From Collinsella sp. (GTDB lineage Bacteria > Actinomycetota > Coriobacteriia > Coriobacteriales > Coriobacteriaceae): a DNA stretch of 64,000 nucleotides. How positions within the stretch are numbered: the first letter of the stretch is position 1; every line of letters begins with the position of its first letter. Shown piece by piece: positions 24,137 through 32,632 of the stretch. The DNA lies in the NCBI GenBank assembly GCA_018380195.1, contig JAGZUC010000008.1:1-64000 (forward strand), read 5' to 3'. A program made the position numbers and the translations under genes. Under the pieces are notes generated by a model. It searched no databases, was not told the DNA's origin, and saw only the letters and a program-made list of their open reading frames with translations.

Positions 24137-24351
24137 TGAAGCCCGCAGAGATTCGTGAGCTCTCGGACGCTCAGCTCGTTGAGAAGCTGAAGGAAATGCG
24201 CGCCGAGCTCTTTAACCTTCGTTTCCAGATGGCCACCAGCCAGCTGGACAACACCGCTCGCGTCAACACCGTGAAGAAGGACATCGCTCGCGTCCTCACG
24301 GAGCAGCGCGCCCGCGAGATCGCAGCGGAGAAGTCCGCTGTCGCCGAGTAG
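24136..24351 (+). CDS. rpmC: 50S ribosomal protein L29
   Basis: A 71-residue L29 at the tunnel exit next to L23. MKPAEIRELSDAQLVEKL and NLRFQMATSQLDN are family hallmarks. It overlaps the rplP stop by one base and precedes rpsQ by 16 nt. Confidence 0.96.
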   Translation: MKPAEIRELSDAQLVEKLKEMRAELFNLRFQMATSQLDNTARVNTVKKDIARVLTEQRAREIAAEKSAVAE

Positions 24352-24367
24352 GACCTAAGGAGAGAAC

Positions 24368-24628
24368 ATGACTGATTCGCGTAACTCGCGTAAGGTCCGT
24401 ACGGGTGTCGTTACCTCCGTCTCCGGTGCCAAGACCATCGTCGTCACCATCACCGAGCGCAAGCGTCACCCCAAGTACGGCAAGATGATGACCAGCTCCA
24501 AGAAGCTGCACGCTCACGACGAGGAGTGCACGGCTGGCGTGGGCGATACCGTCCGCGTTATGGAGACCCGTCCTATGTCCAAGATGAAGCGTTGGCGCCT
24601 CATCGAGGTCGTCGAGCGCGCTAAATAA
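24368..24628 (+). CDS. rpsQ: 30S ribosomal protein S17
   Basis: An 86-residue S17. It has the KVRTGVVTSVSGAKTIVV start, the HPKYGKMM segment and the ETRPMSKMKRWRLIEVVE end typical of the family. AAGGAGAGA precedes ATG 24368. It is followed by 118 nt before rplN, longer than other gaps in the operon. Confidence 0.96.
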   Translation: MTDSRNSRKVRTGVVTSVSGAKTIVVTITERKRHPKYGKMMTSSKKLHAHDEECTAGVGDTVRVMETRPMSKMKRWRLIEVVERAK

Positions 24629-24668
24629 GCAGTCGCTCTTACGACTTGTACGTTTCCGAAGATGTGCG

Positions 24669-24699
24669 TATGCCTGGCTTGCATACCACGGGCCGTATA
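24669..24699 (+). promoter_or_regulatory. Hairpin and TATAAA element before rplN
   Basis: In the 118-nt gap after rpsQ, GTATGC pairs with GCATAC over a 7-nt loop and is followed by GGGCCGTATAAAGG. The GCCGT-TATA combination resembles the motifs before rplC and rplB. A secondary promoter here is possible; no good -35 element is seen. Confidence 0.35.
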
Positions 24700-24746
24700 A
24701 AGGCTGCGCACCTCTCTTCGGTTCTTAGTTCGGAGGAACATCTACC

Positions 24747-25115
24747 ATGATTCAGATGCAAACCATGCTGAACGTCGCCGACAACTCCGGCGCTCGCAAG
24801 ATTCGCTGCATCAAGGTGCTTGGCGGTTCCAAGCGTCGTTATGCAGGCATCGGCGATGTGTTCATCGGTGCTGTCCAGGAGGCTACCCCTGGCGCCAACG
24901 TCAAGAAGAAGGACGTTGTCCGTTGCGTCGTCGTTCGCACCGTTAAGGAGATCCGCCGCAAGGATGGCTCCTACATTCGCTTTGATGAGAACGCCTGCGT
25001 TGTCATCAACAACGATGGTTCGCCCGTCGGCACCCGTATCTTCGGGCCCGTCGCTCGCGAGCTTCGTGACAAGAAGTACATGAAGATCGTCTCGCTCGCT
25101 CCCGAGACCCTGTAG
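24747..25115 (+). CDS. rplN: 50S ribosomal protein L14
   Basis: A 122-residue L14 at the subunit interface. MIQMQTMLNVADNSGA and the GSKRRYAGIGD segment are diagnostic, and length is standard. GGAGGAACA precedes ATG 24747. It is the usual first gene of the spc operon and is followed by rplX after 13 nt. Confidence 0.97.
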   Translation: MIQMQTMLNVADNSGARKIRCIKVLGGSKRRYAGIGDVFIGAVQEATPGANVKKKDVVRCVVVRTVKEIRRKDGSYIRFDENACVVINNDGSPVGTRIFGPVARELRDKKYMKIVSLAPETL

Positions 25116-25128
25116 TTAGGGGAGATAT

Positions 25129-25434
25129 ATGTATATCAAGAAGGGCGATAAGGTCCAGGTTCTTTCTGGTAAGGATCGCGGCAAGCAGGGCGTTGTCCTG
25201 CGTGCTCTCCCCGCCGAGAACAAGGTCGTTGTCGAGGGCGTTTCGGTCGTCAAGAAGGCCGTCAAGCCCAACGCTGCCAACCAGCAGGGCGGCATCGTTT
25301 CGCAGGAGGCTCCCATCGACGCCTCCAACGTCAATCTCGTTTGCCCCGAGTGCGGTAAGGTTACCCGCGTCGGTCACGAGAAGGACGGCAAGAACAAGCT
25401 GCGCGTCTGCAAGAAGTGCGGCCACAAGTTCTAA
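25129..25434 (+). CDS. rplX: 50S ribosomal protein L24
   Basis: A 101-residue L24, an early assembly protein. The KOW motif KGDKVQVLSGKDRGKQGVV is at the N-terminus, and a CxxC...CxxC zinc ribbon (CPECGK...CKKCGH) is at the C-terminus, as in many bacteria. It is followed by a strong terminator instead of rplE, which appears 38 kb later. It is thus the last gene of a truncated spc operon. Confidence 0.97.
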   Translation: MYIKKGDKVQVLSGKDRGKQGVVLRALPAENKVVVEGVSVVKKAVKPNAANQQGGIVSQEAPIDASNVNLVCPECGKVTRVGHEKDGKNKLRVCKKCGHKF

Positions 25435-25460
25435 GCTGCCCGCAACATCAAGTTGCTAGC

Positions 25461-25497
25461 AAAGGCCCGGATGCCCCAAGGCACCCGGGCCTTTTTC
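25461..25497 (+). terminator. Terminator after rplX
   Basis: AAAGGCCCGG pairs with CCGGGCCTTT, with a further GTGCC/GGCA(C)-type pairing inside, and is followed by TTTTTCT. It lies 27 nt after the rplX stop and shows that transcription is meant to stop before the 38-kb insert. Confidence 0.93.
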
Positions 25498-25503
25498 TAT
25501 CCC

Positions 25504-25591
25504 TACTCATTGGGGACAGACTTACATGAGTGATTGTGCTCATTGGGGACAGACTTAAATGAGTAGTCCCGACAGTTGGGGACAGTCCCCA
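25504..25591 (+). repeat. Two tandem 27-nt units and a GGGGAC palindrome
   Basis: Units at about 25505-25531 and 25538-25564 share CATTGGGGACAGACTTA and each has ACTCAT or GCTCAT at one end and ATGAGT at the other, so each can fold back. A third TTGGGGACAG follows with the palindrome GGGGACAGTCCCC (25579-25591). Similar GGGACAG words occur in other gaps of the window. The rest of 25435-25894 is AT-rich regulatory sequence for the next gene. Confidence 0.6.
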
Positions 25592-25822
25592 TGTGTCGGC
25601 AGTTTGGGACGGTCCATTGATGCCTGATGCCCCTAGAGGGGAAGAGTAAGACAGCCTGCTCTGCCTTTTTGGGCTTTGGTGTTCCGCTTCTTTATCCTTT
25701 ACAAGGATCCTCGCATGCGCATTATCGCGCATAGCATTGCGTGTTAATGCGTATGACCGCGTAAAAATGTGCAAAATATGGCTAAATAATGACCGATAAA
25801 CAAATAAACACGCAAATACAAG

Positions 25823-25840
25823 CAAATGCGCGCGCATTTG
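25823..25840 (+). promoter_or_regulatory. 18-bp perfect palindrome, candidate operator
   Basis: CAAATGCGCGCGCATTTG is a perfect palindrome 55 nt before the oxidoreductase start, just ahead of a GAATATAAGG -10-like element. Looser GCGCAT and ATGCG half-sites also lie at about 25715-25765. A likely target for the DeoR-family regulator encoded downstream in the same operon. Confidence 0.55.
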
Positions 25841-25894
25841 TGCGAATATAAGGCTGTTGGAAATGAAGAACTTCCGATGACTCAGGAGGCACAT

Positions 25895-26974
25895 ATGGCA
25901 GATTCCAAGCAGGCTCCACTCGACTCCGCGGCAGCCGCAAAAGCAGCGTTCGCTTCGGTCCAGGATAAGCCGTTCCCAAACGACATTTTTACGGCTCCCG
26001 AGCTTCGCTGGGCAGTGATCGGGTGCGGTGTTATCGCCAACCAAATGGCCCAGTCCCTCGCGCTGGCCGGCCGCAAGCTCGCGGGTGTCGCCAACCGTAC
26101 GCTTTCCAAAGCCCAGGCTTTTGCCGAGCAGTATGGCGTCGAGAAGGTGTACGAGACGGTCGAGGACCTCTACGCCGATCCGGACATCGACGCTGTCTAT
26201 ATCACCACGCCGCACAACACGCATATCACCTATCTGCGTGCTGCGCTGGCCGCCGGCAAGCACGTGCTCTGCGAGAAGGCCATTACCCTCAACTCTGCCG
26301 AGCTCGACGAGGCCCGTGCCATCGCTGACGAGCACAACGTGGTTCTTATGGATGCCACCACGGTGCTCCACATGCCGCTGTATCAGGAGCTGCGCCGTCG
26401 CATGGATGCGGGCGACTTTGGCCGTATGAACCTCGCTCAGCTCAACTTTGGCAGCTATAAGGAGTACGGGGACCTGACCAACCGGTTCTACAACCGTAGT
26501 CTCGCCGGCGGTGCCATGCTCGATATTGGCGTGTATGCCCTGTCCGTCATGCGTCTCTTTATGGCAAGCCAGCCCGCTGAGATCGTCTCTCTGGGCAACA
26601 CCTGTGAGACCGGCGTTGACGTCGCGAGTGGCATTGTCTGCCGTAACGCCGAGCAGCAGCTGGGCGTGGTGAGCCTTACGCTCCACTCCAAGCAGCCCAA
26701 GCGTTCGGTTATCAGCTTCGACAAGTGCTATATCGAGGTCAACGAGTATCCGCGCGCCGATCACGCGACCATCGTGTGGACTGTGGACGGCCACCGCGAG
26801 GAGGTCCACGCCGGCACCGAAGCTTACGCCCTTTGCTATGAGATGGCCGATCTTGAGAAGGCCGTTGCCGGCGACGACTCCAAGCGCGAGCTGCTGGATT
26901 ATGCTTCTGATGTTATGGAGCTTATGACCAAGCTCCGCGCCGATTGGGGAGTCGTGTACCCCGAGGAGGAGTAA
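25895..26974 (+). CDS. Gfo/Idh/MocA family oxidoreductase
   Basis: A 359-residue NAD(P)-dependent sugar or polyol dehydrogenase. The Rossmann fold begins at about residue 40 (WAVIGCGVIANQMA), and the family motif HVLCEKAITLN (the EKP-like segment, here EKA) lies at about residues 118-128. The third residue of the usual EKP motif is therefore Ala. ATG 25895 with CAGGAGGCA upstream is chosen; the frame is open further 5' without homology. It lies 3 nt before a DeoR regulator, so it is probably the controlled gene of a sugar-responsive pair. The substrate is unknown. Confidence 0.88.
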   Translation: MADSKQAPLDSAAAAKAAFASVQDKPFPNDIFTAPELRWAVIGCGVIANQMAQSLALAGRKLAGVANRTLSKAQAFAEQYGVEKVYETVEDLYADPDIDAVYITTPHNTHITYLRAALAAGKHVLCEKAITLNSAELDEARAIADEHNVVLMDATTVLHMPLYQELRRRMDAGDFGRMNLAQLNFGSYKEYGDLTNRFYNRSLAGGAMLDIGVYALSVMRLFMASQPAEIVSLGNTCETGVDVASGIVCRNAEQQLGVVSLTLHSKQPKRSVISFDKCYIEVNEYPRADHATIVWTVDGHREEVHAGTEAYALCYEMADLEKAVAGDDSKRELLDYASDVMELMTKLRADWGVVYPEEE

Positions 26975-26977
26975 GCG

Positions 26978-27724
26978 ATGCTTGCGGAAGATAGGCTCAA
27001 TGCGATCGTGTCGATGGTGCAGCAGGCCGGCTCGGTTACCGTGCCGGAACTTGCCGAGGCCCTGGGCGTGACACCGTCCACCATTCGCCGTGACTTGCAA
27101 ACGCTCGACCGCGCGCACCGTATCGCCAAGGTGCACGGAGGTGCGACGAGTCTGGAGCGCGCGCACGTGACGCGCGACTTGACGATCAGCGAGCGCAGCG
27201 ATCTCCATAACGATGACAAGGAGCGCATCTGTGCTCGTGCCGCGGCCCTGGTGGAGCCCGATAGCTTTGTGTATATCGATTCGGGCTCAACGACCCTCAA
27301 GCTCATCGAGCATCTTCCGCGTCTCGACGGCGTCACCTATGTGACCGATTCCGTGCTCCATGCTCAGCACCTTGCTTTGCGCGGCATGCGTACCGTGGTG
27401 CTGGGCGGCGAGCTCAAACCCGAGACCGAGGCGCTCGTTGGCCCCGATGCCTTGGCAACCCTGGACCGCTATAACTTCAACTGCGGCTTTTGGGGATCCA
27501 ACGGCATCGCCGCCGAGCAAGGTCTCACCACACCGGATATCGAGGAAGCACAGGTCAAGCGTATCTCGATGCGCCATACCGCCAAACGCTTCGTAATCTC
27601 GGACGCCAGTAAATTTGGCATGGTGGCGCCCGTCAAGTTCGCGGACTTCCGCGACGCAACGATTATTACCGCAGGCGAGGTTCCCGCCAAGTACCGGGCA
27701 ATGGACAACGTCATCACGGTCTAG
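26978..27724 (+). CDS. DeoR/GlpR family transcriptional regulator
   Basis: A 248-residue repressor. The N-terminal winged helix (SVTVPELAEALGVTPSTIRRDLQ, residues about 16-38, landmark only) is followed by the DeoR C-terminal sugar-phosphate sensor with SGSTTLKL and GLTTPDIEEAQVKR. It starts 3 nt after the oxidoreductase gene, so the two form an operon, probably autorepressed through the palindrome at 25823-25840. The effector is probably a phosphorylated sugar, by family. Confidence 0.92.
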   Translation: MLAEDRLNAIVSMVQQAGSVTVPELAEALGVTPSTIRRDLQTLDRAHRIAKVHGGATSLERAHVTRDLTISERSDLHNDDKERICARAAALVEPDSFVYIDSGSTTLKLIEHLPRLDGVTYVTDSVLHAQHLALRGMRTVVLGGELKPETEALVGPDALATLDRYNFNCGFWGSNGIAAEQGLTTPDIEEAQVKRISMRHTAKRFVISDASKFGMVAPVKFADFRDATIITAGEVPAKYRAMDNVITV

Positions 27725-27747
27725 CAGCAGGGGACGGGCTAAGGCCA

Positions 27748-27786
27748 AAACCACCGCGAAGGCGCCTGTCCCCATTGTGGTGGTTT
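27748..27786. terminator. Bidirectional terminator-like hairpin
   Basis: AAACCACC at 27748-27755 pairs with GGTGGTTT at 27779-27786 around a 23-nt loop containing CCTGTCCCC. It lies between the convergent DeoR gene and pseudouridine synthase gene and has A and T tails on either side. Confidence 0.6.
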
Positions 27787-28444
27787 AGGGCTCCCAGGGG
27801 CAGGGGGCTTCGATGTGGATGTGCTCGCCGGTTACGGGATGCGTGAAGGACACGCTGTGGGCGTGAAGCATGAGGCCACAAGGACGCGGCGTGCCGTACA
27901 GGTCGTCGCCAACCAGGGGATGACGCTCGCTCGCCAGATGCACACGGATTTGGTGTTTGCGGCCGGTGAGCAACTCGACATCGATATACGAACGCGTGGG
28001 CAGGCCACGACGGCTCTTAAGGCGCTTGAGCACCTTCACGCGCGTCTGCGACGGCTTGCCGCTGGCACCGACGCGCATCTTGCGGCTGTCGTGGCGGTCG
28101 CGGGCGATGGGCTTGTCGATGAGCTTTTCGTTCCAGTCGATCTTGCCCTCGGCGAGCGCCAGATAGTGCTTTTCGAAGGCGTGGTCGATGACCATCTGGT
28201 CAAAAGCGGGTTGCGTCTGCTTGTCGAGCGAGAACAGCACAACGCCGGTGGTGTTGCGGTCCAGGCGGTTGAGCGACTGCATGTCGGTCGCGGCAAAGCC
28301 GTCGCCCATCGCCAGTAGCAGGTCGCTGGCGTAGTCGGTAAGTGTGCGTTCACCGGTGCCGTCGCCGTGGACGATCATGCCGGCGGGCTTGTCGATGGCC
28401 ATGAGCCAGGCATCGCAGTAGAGGACTTGAGGTTCTTCGTTCAC
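27785..28444 (-). CDS. RluA-family RNA pseudouridine synthase
   Basis: A 219-residue pseudouridine synthase. The catalytic aspartate lies in the NRLDRNTTGVVLF motif (about residues 59-71), and TGRKHQIRVHLA near the C-terminus is also diagnostic. No N-terminal S4 domain is present, so it is the short RluA-like form. The RNA target, in rRNA or tRNA, cannot be told from sequence. It is 15 nt downstream of the U32 gene on the same strand; both may act on RNA. Confidence 0.9.
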   Translation of the reverse strand: MNEEPQVLYCDAWLMAIDKPAGMIVHGDGTGERTLTDYASDLLLAMGDGFAATDMQSLNRLDRNTTGVVLFSLDKQTQPAFDQMVIDHAFEKHYLALAEGKIDWNEKLIDKPIARDRHDSRKMRVGASGKPSQTRVKVLKRLKSRRGLPTRSYIDVELLTGRKHQIRVHLASERHPLVGDDLYGTPRPCGLMLHAHSVSFTHPVTGEHIHIEAPCPWEP

Positions 28445-28459
28445 GTGTAAGCCTTTCGG

Positions 28460-30955
28460 TTAGCTGATTCCCACAAACATGCAGCCCGAGGTCGCCCCGC
28501 GCAGGCGGGCGGCGGGCTTGCGGCCGGCTTGAGCCGCCTCGACGGCGCGACGGACGCGAGCGACGGCACGGCCAATCTCATCGGCCTCGAGCAAGGTTCC
28601 GTCGACCATAAGACGACGGACGCCGGCGTCGAGCAACTGCGGTACCTGCGGCGTGAGGTCGATGGGGTAGGCGTCGTACAAGCGAGAGCGGCCGTGGATG
28701 TCGGTGCGCACGGGCATGACCTTTCCGTCGATATTCTTGAGCGACAGCTTGCGGGCGCGCAGACGGCAGCTGGCACAATCGTGGATGCAGCCATTGGCCA
28801 CCTGCAGGATGCAGTGCTCGCTCGTCATAACGCGCGGGCGGCCAAAGACGGTGATGCCCAGAGCCGCGGGCGCGGCGGCGCCGAGCGAGACAATCTCGTC
28901 GAGCGTGATCTCGGGCGAGAGCCAAAACGCACCGGCTCCGCGCTCGGCAAGCGCCTCCATGCAGGGCGTGTTGTGCACCGGCAGACAAGAGCGAATCTCG
29001 GCCGTGGCGCCAACCTGGGCGGCCAGGGCAAGCTCAGAGATGTTGCCAATAGCGACCGTGGCGCCGGCAACAACCCACGGGTCGACGCGTACGTGGTCAA
29101 CGGCGCGGCAGACCTCGTCGAGCACGGGTACGATGCCCTGCTCAAATGCATCGGCGGGGGAGAGCTCGGCCGCATCGAGCGCGTCGTTGGTCATGTAGAT
29201 GCGCGTTGCACCCTCGGCGCGAGCGGCCTCGGCGGCCTCGAGCGAGGTGACGGTGGCGCAGATCTGCGGCTCATCGCGGTAGTGCTCGGGCGCGGGGCGG
29301 GAATCACTGGTTACAATCGCCGGCAGCTCGAGCGTTTTCGCGCGCTCCTCGTACGGTGCCAGAATGGCCTCTTCCAGCGCCTTACAAGCGGCGGCGCGCA
29401 CCTTGTGTACGGCAGAAAAGCCCATACCGCAGCCGGCGTCGAGCGAAACGTCAAAGCTTGCGGCCTCAAAGGGAGAGGAGCCCATGCGCCCGACGTGCTC
29501 AACCAGATCGGATGCCTCGACGGCGCGGGTCTTGGCAGCCTCGACGGTAAAGCCCGTGGCCGTGGCCGTAAGCGAAGGATCGTCACAGCAGGTGAGCGTA
29601 ACGGTAAACGGCTCGCCTAGACGCGCCACAACGGACACGTCTACAGAGCGGCGGCGCAGCACATCGCGTTTGAGCGCAGCGCCGGCAGCGTCAATGGCGC
29701 GCTGGCTTCGAATCACGCGCACGCGGCAGCCCTCGGGCATGCTGCGGGGCACACGGCATTCGATGATGTCGCCGGCGGCGGCATCATCAGCGGCAATGGT
29801 GGTCAGGAACTGGTCAAATTCGTTATCGTGGCGAAGCTCCAGCAGGTCGCCCTTGCCCACGGGCTCAAACAGCTCAATGCGGGCGATGGCAGCGCGGCGA
29901 CGGCGGTCGTCGGGTTTGAGCCCGCGCACATCGCGGTTGGCCAGACGGCTGCCCAGCACCGTGCCTACGATCTGGCCGCGGTTGTTGGATCGCTCGTAAC
30001 TCATCATCTCGTCGCCCGAGGTGCCGTCCTGATAGGCGTGCGTAAAGTCGCGGTTAAAGCAACGCTTGAGCTGGCGCTGGCGGGCGGCCTCCTCGTCCTT
30101 GGCCACGGTGGCTCCGGCCAGCATATCGTCAATTTCGTGACGGTACACATCGACGATGGAGTACACGTAATCGGGCGCCTTCATGCGGCCCTCGAGCTTG
30201 AGCGATGCGGCGCCGGCGTCATACAGACGGCGAACAAGCTGCGAAGTGTTGGTGTCGCGCGGGCACAGCGCGCGCTCGCGACCGGCAGGGGAGAGCGAGC
30301 GGCCGTTCTCGTCGATCAGCTCGTAAGGCAGGCGACAGGGCTGAGCGCACATACCGCGGTTGGCCGAGCGGCCCGCCATGGCAAAGCTCGACAGCAGGCA
30401 CAGACCCGAGTAGCAAAAGCAGATGGCGCCGTGGCTAAAGACCTCGAGGTCCACATCGGGCGCGGCGTTGTGAATGGCGGCGATCTCGTCGATGGAGAGC
30501 TCGCGCGAGAGAGTCACGCGGTCGGCGCCCTGCTCGCGGCACCAGATAGTTCCGCGGACGTCGTGGATGTTCGCCTGGGTCGAGATATGCGTCTCGATGC
30601 CGGGCATGGTGCGCTTGACTTCAAAGAACAGGCCCCAGTCCTGGATGATAAAGGCGTCGGCGCCCAGCGTGGAGCAGCGATGGATGAGCTGCAGTGCATC
30701 GCCCATCTCGGACTGCTTGATGACGATGTTGACCGTGACGTAGACGCGCGACCCGGCTAGATGCGCGGCGCGGCAGGCTTGCTCAAAGGCCTCGTCGGTA
30801 AAGTTGGTGGCCTTGCGGCGGGCGTTAAAGCTGCCCATGCCGCAGTAGATGGCGTCTGCCCCGGCGGCGAGTGCGGCGGCAAAAGGCTCGGGCCCTCCGG
30901 CGGGGGCCAAAAGCTCGGGCCTGCGGTTAGTGGTTCGGCTGGCGGTTGCGGTCAT
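28460..30955 (-). CDS. U32 family peptidase-like protein, possible rRNA hydroxylase RlhA-type
   Basis: An 831-residue protein. The N-terminal U32 domain starts ELLAPAGGPEPFAAAL, and the central signature SHGAICFCYSGLCLLSS is followed by NRGMCAQPCR, a cysteine-rich site typical of the family. The C-terminal half is an extra region as in the long YdcP/RlhA branch (RlhA makes 5-hydroxycytidine in 23S rRNA and is about 650 residues). Many U32 proteins annotated as collagenases are now known to be RNA hydroxylases. Adjacent pseudouridine synthase gene supports an RNA role. GGCAGGAT precedes the ATG. Exact target not determined. Confidence 0.82.
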   Translation of the reverse strand: MTATASRTTNRRPELLAPAGGPEPFAAALAAGADAIYCGMGSFNARRKATNFTDEAFEQACRAAHLAGSRVYVTVNIVIKQSEMGDALQLIHRCSTLGADAFIIQDWGLFFEVKRTMPGIETHISTQANIHDVRGTIWCREQGADRVTLSRELSIDEIAAIHNAAPDVDLEVFSHGAICFCYSGLCLLSSFAMAGRSANRGMCAQPCRLPYELIDENGRSLSPAGRERALCPRDTNTSQLVRRLYDAGAASLKLEGRMKAPDYVYSIVDVYRHEIDDMLAGATVAKDEEAARQRQLKRCFNRDFTHAYQDGTSGDEMMSYERSNNRGQIVGTVLGSRLANRDVRGLKPDDRRRRAAIARIELFEPVGKGDLLELRHDNEFDQFLTTIAADDAAAGDIIECRVPRSMPEGCRVRVIRSQRAIDAAGAALKRDVLRRRSVDVSVVARLGEPFTVTLTCCDDPSLTATATGFTVEAAKTRAVEASDLVEHVGRMGSSPFEAASFDVSLDAGCGMGFSAVHKVRAAACKALEEAILAPYEERAKTLELPAIVTSDSRPAPEHYRDEPQICATVTSLEAAEAARAEGATRIYMTNDALDAAELSPADAFEQGIVPVLDEVCRAVDHVRVDPWVVAGATVAIGNISELALAAQVGATAEIRSCLPVHNTPCMEALAERGAGAFWLSPEITLDEIVSLGAAAPAALGITVFGRPRVMTSEHCILQVANGCIHDCASCRLRARKLSLKNIDGKVMPVRTDIHGRSRLYDAYPIDLTPQVPQLLDAGVRRLMVDGTLLEADEIGRAVARVRRAVEAAQAGRKPAARLRGATSGCMFVGIS

Positions 30956-31073
30956 ATCCTGCCTTTCAAAATGCTCAGATATTCAAAAGTATAGTGGCGT
31001 CGCTGCGGTGGGCGACGCCCGCAGCCTAAGCAGAACAAAGTCTTCAGCAGCTTGGACTGGCTGCTCCACATGA

Positions 31074-31142
31074 GAACCGTTCAGCGGTTCGGAGAAACCG
31101 TTGGGCGATAAAATATTCTCGCAAGCTGATAATATTCTTGCA
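31074..31142 (+). promoter_or_regulatory. Hairpin and 21-bp direct repeats upstream of ridA
   Basis: GAACCGTTCAGCGGTTC is an inverted repeat near 31074-31090. Then GATAAAATATTCTCGCA (31107-31123) and GATAATATTCTTGCA (31128-31142) form direct repeats 21 bp apart, about two helical turns, each holding a TATTCT word. They look like an operator overlapping a promoter. The rest of the 299-bp gap shows nothing clear. Confidence 0.45.
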
Positions 31143-31254
31143 TCGCACGGAAACCTTGAGTACTATCCCAATCAAGCGCGGTGTTCAGACCGAATTGTGC
31201 CTCCCGGTGCGAACGCCGCGCTCACGCTCTCTATCTGATCGTAAGGAGAAAAAC

Positions 31255-31632
31255 ATGAGCAAGACCGTCGTGTCTTCCGATAACGCACCGGCCGCCATCG
31301 GCCCGTATTCCCCCGGTATCCAGGCCGGCAACATGGTGTTCCTGTCCGGCCAGCTGGGCATCGACCCCGCGACCGGCAAGATGCCCGAGGGCGTCGAGGC
31401 CCAGGCCAAGCAGTCCCTCGCCAATGTCGAGGCCCTGCTGACCGCTGCCGGCGCCACCTTTGCCGATGTCGTCAAGACCACGGTCTACCTGGCCGACATC
31501 GCCGACTTCGCCGCCGTGAACGAGATCTACGCCTCCAAGTTCGAGGCCCCGTTTCCCGCGCGCAGCGCCTTCCAGGTTGCCGCCCTTCCGGCTGGCGGTC
31601 TGGTCGAGATCGAGGTCGTCGCCGCCCTCTAA
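31255..31632 (+). CDS. ridA: RidA family reactive imine/enamine deaminase
   Basis: A 125-residue RidA (YjgF/YER057c/UK114) protein that hydrolyses reactive enamines and imines released by PLP enzymes. The motifs AIGPYSPGIQAGNMVFLSGQ at the N-terminus and the Arg in PARSAFQVAALP are family hallmarks. TAAGGAG precedes ATG 31255. It lies alone between two terminators, but 23 kb from ygeX, which encodes diaminopropionate ammonia-lyase, a PLP enzyme that makes 2-aminoacrylate, the classical RidA substrate. The link is an inference. Confidence 0.94.
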   Translation: MSKTVVSSDNAPAAIGPYSPGIQAGNMVFLSGQLGIDPATGKMPEGVEAQAKQSLANVEALLTAAGATFADVVKTTVYLADIADFAAVNEIYASKFEAPFPARSAFQVAALPAGGLVEIEVVAAL

Positions 31633-31661
31633 GGTGTTGGCAACAACTAAACATGACATGC

Positions 31662-31701
31662 AAAAAGACCCTGCAGCGCGTGCGAGCTGCAGAGTCTTTT
31701 G
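31662..31701. terminator. Terminator between ridA and the convergent regulator
   Basis: AAAAGACCCTGCAGC pairs with GCTGCAGAGTCTTTT around a short loop, giving A-run and T-run flanks so it can serve both convergent genes. Confidence 0.88.
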
Positions 31702-31744
31702 TTAAGTGACGAATCGCTTGTGGAGCCGCGCTCCATTTTGCTCG

Positions 31745-32407
31745 TTAGCCCTCCTTGCGAACTTTTTGCAGGTAGCGGTAGACGCTGGGCTCCGAGATGC
31801 CCAACGCGGTGGCGGCGCAGGCCACGGCGCCCTTGAGCATGAACACCCCGTTGCCGTTGAGGTGGCGAATGACGTCCACGCGGTCGCTTTGACCAAGCGA
31901 CGTCACATCCAGCCCGCGAGCGCTCAGCAGCTCGGCAATGCTGCGGTCGATGAGCTCCTGTGTGGACTCCGAAAGGCTTTCGACCTCGATAGAGGCGGGC
32001 TCCGTGCGCGTCGGCGCCGCGTCGAAGCACGCCATGAGCTGCTGTGCCATGGCGTTGATGGAGCGCACGGTCGAGAGGTCGGTGTTGACGCAGAGCATGC
32101 CGACGATCTCGTCATTCTCGCGGATAAAGTACGTCGCTGACTCCAATGTCTTGCCACCGGCACCGCGGCCCTCGTAGCCCGTAATAAACGGCAGGTCGCG
32201 ATACTTGGCGTCGTGCATGATCTTGAGCGCCAGATCGGTGGCGGGACCGCCGACCTTGCGGCCGCTCACGATACCGTTGCGGATATCGACGATGGCGTGG
32301 TCGGGATCCGAGAAATCGTGCAGGACGATTTCGCTGTTCTTACCGAGTACCTGCTCCAGGAAATCGACCATCGGCAAAAAGCGACGTACGGTCTCGTTCA
32401 CGGGCAA
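31745..32407 (-). CDS. YheO-type PAS and helix-turn-helix transcriptional regulator (1)
   Basis: A 220-residue regulator. Residues 1-125 form the YheO-like PAS domain (VLHDFSDPDHAIVDIRNG, VSGRKVGGPATDLAL, YFIRENDEIVGMLCVNTDLS), and about residues 150-220 form a C-terminal helix-turn-helix with SEPSVYRYLQKVRK at its end. It is divergent from the purine permease operon, so it probably controls that operon and itself from the shared 344-bp region. A second member of the same family lies at 53449-54102 in the same relation to ygeX. The ligand is unknown; a purine or its breakdown product is the natural guess. Confidence 0.88.
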   Translation of the reverse strand: MPVNETVRRFLPMVDFLEQVLGKNSEIVLHDFSDPDHAIVDIRNGIVSGRKVGGPATDLALKIMHDAKYRDLPFITGYEGRGAGGKTLESATYFIRENDEIVGMLCVNTDLSTVRSINAMAQQLMACFDAAPTRTEPASIEVESLSESTQELIDRSIAELLSARGLDVTSLGQSDRVDVIRHLNGNGVFMLKGAVACAATALGISEPSVYRYLQKVRKEG

Positions 32408-32533
32408 CTCCTTTGGGTTCTATCGAAGTGTTCATAACAATTTTTTATCATGGTAACACGCTGCCCATCATCTCGTATATCCGCAGGTACATTGCGTAAT
32501 GCAGACGAACGGTAGGAATTTAGCGGTAAACGG

Positions 32534-32562
32534 TTGACCAAAAGAAATATTAGATGTATTTT
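32534..32562 (+). promoter_or_regulatory. Candidate promoter of the purine permease operon
   Basis: TTGACC at 32534-32539 and TATTTT at 32557-32562 are separated by 17 nt, giving a leader of about 180 nt. TTGACCA occurs again at 32561-32567, a possible direct repeat for a regulator. Confidence 0.5.
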
Positions 32563-32632
32563 GACCAGACACTTTCCTGACCTGCGGAAATGCGTAATTT
32601 CAGCTGAAGAATAGTCTGATAACAAAAAATTA

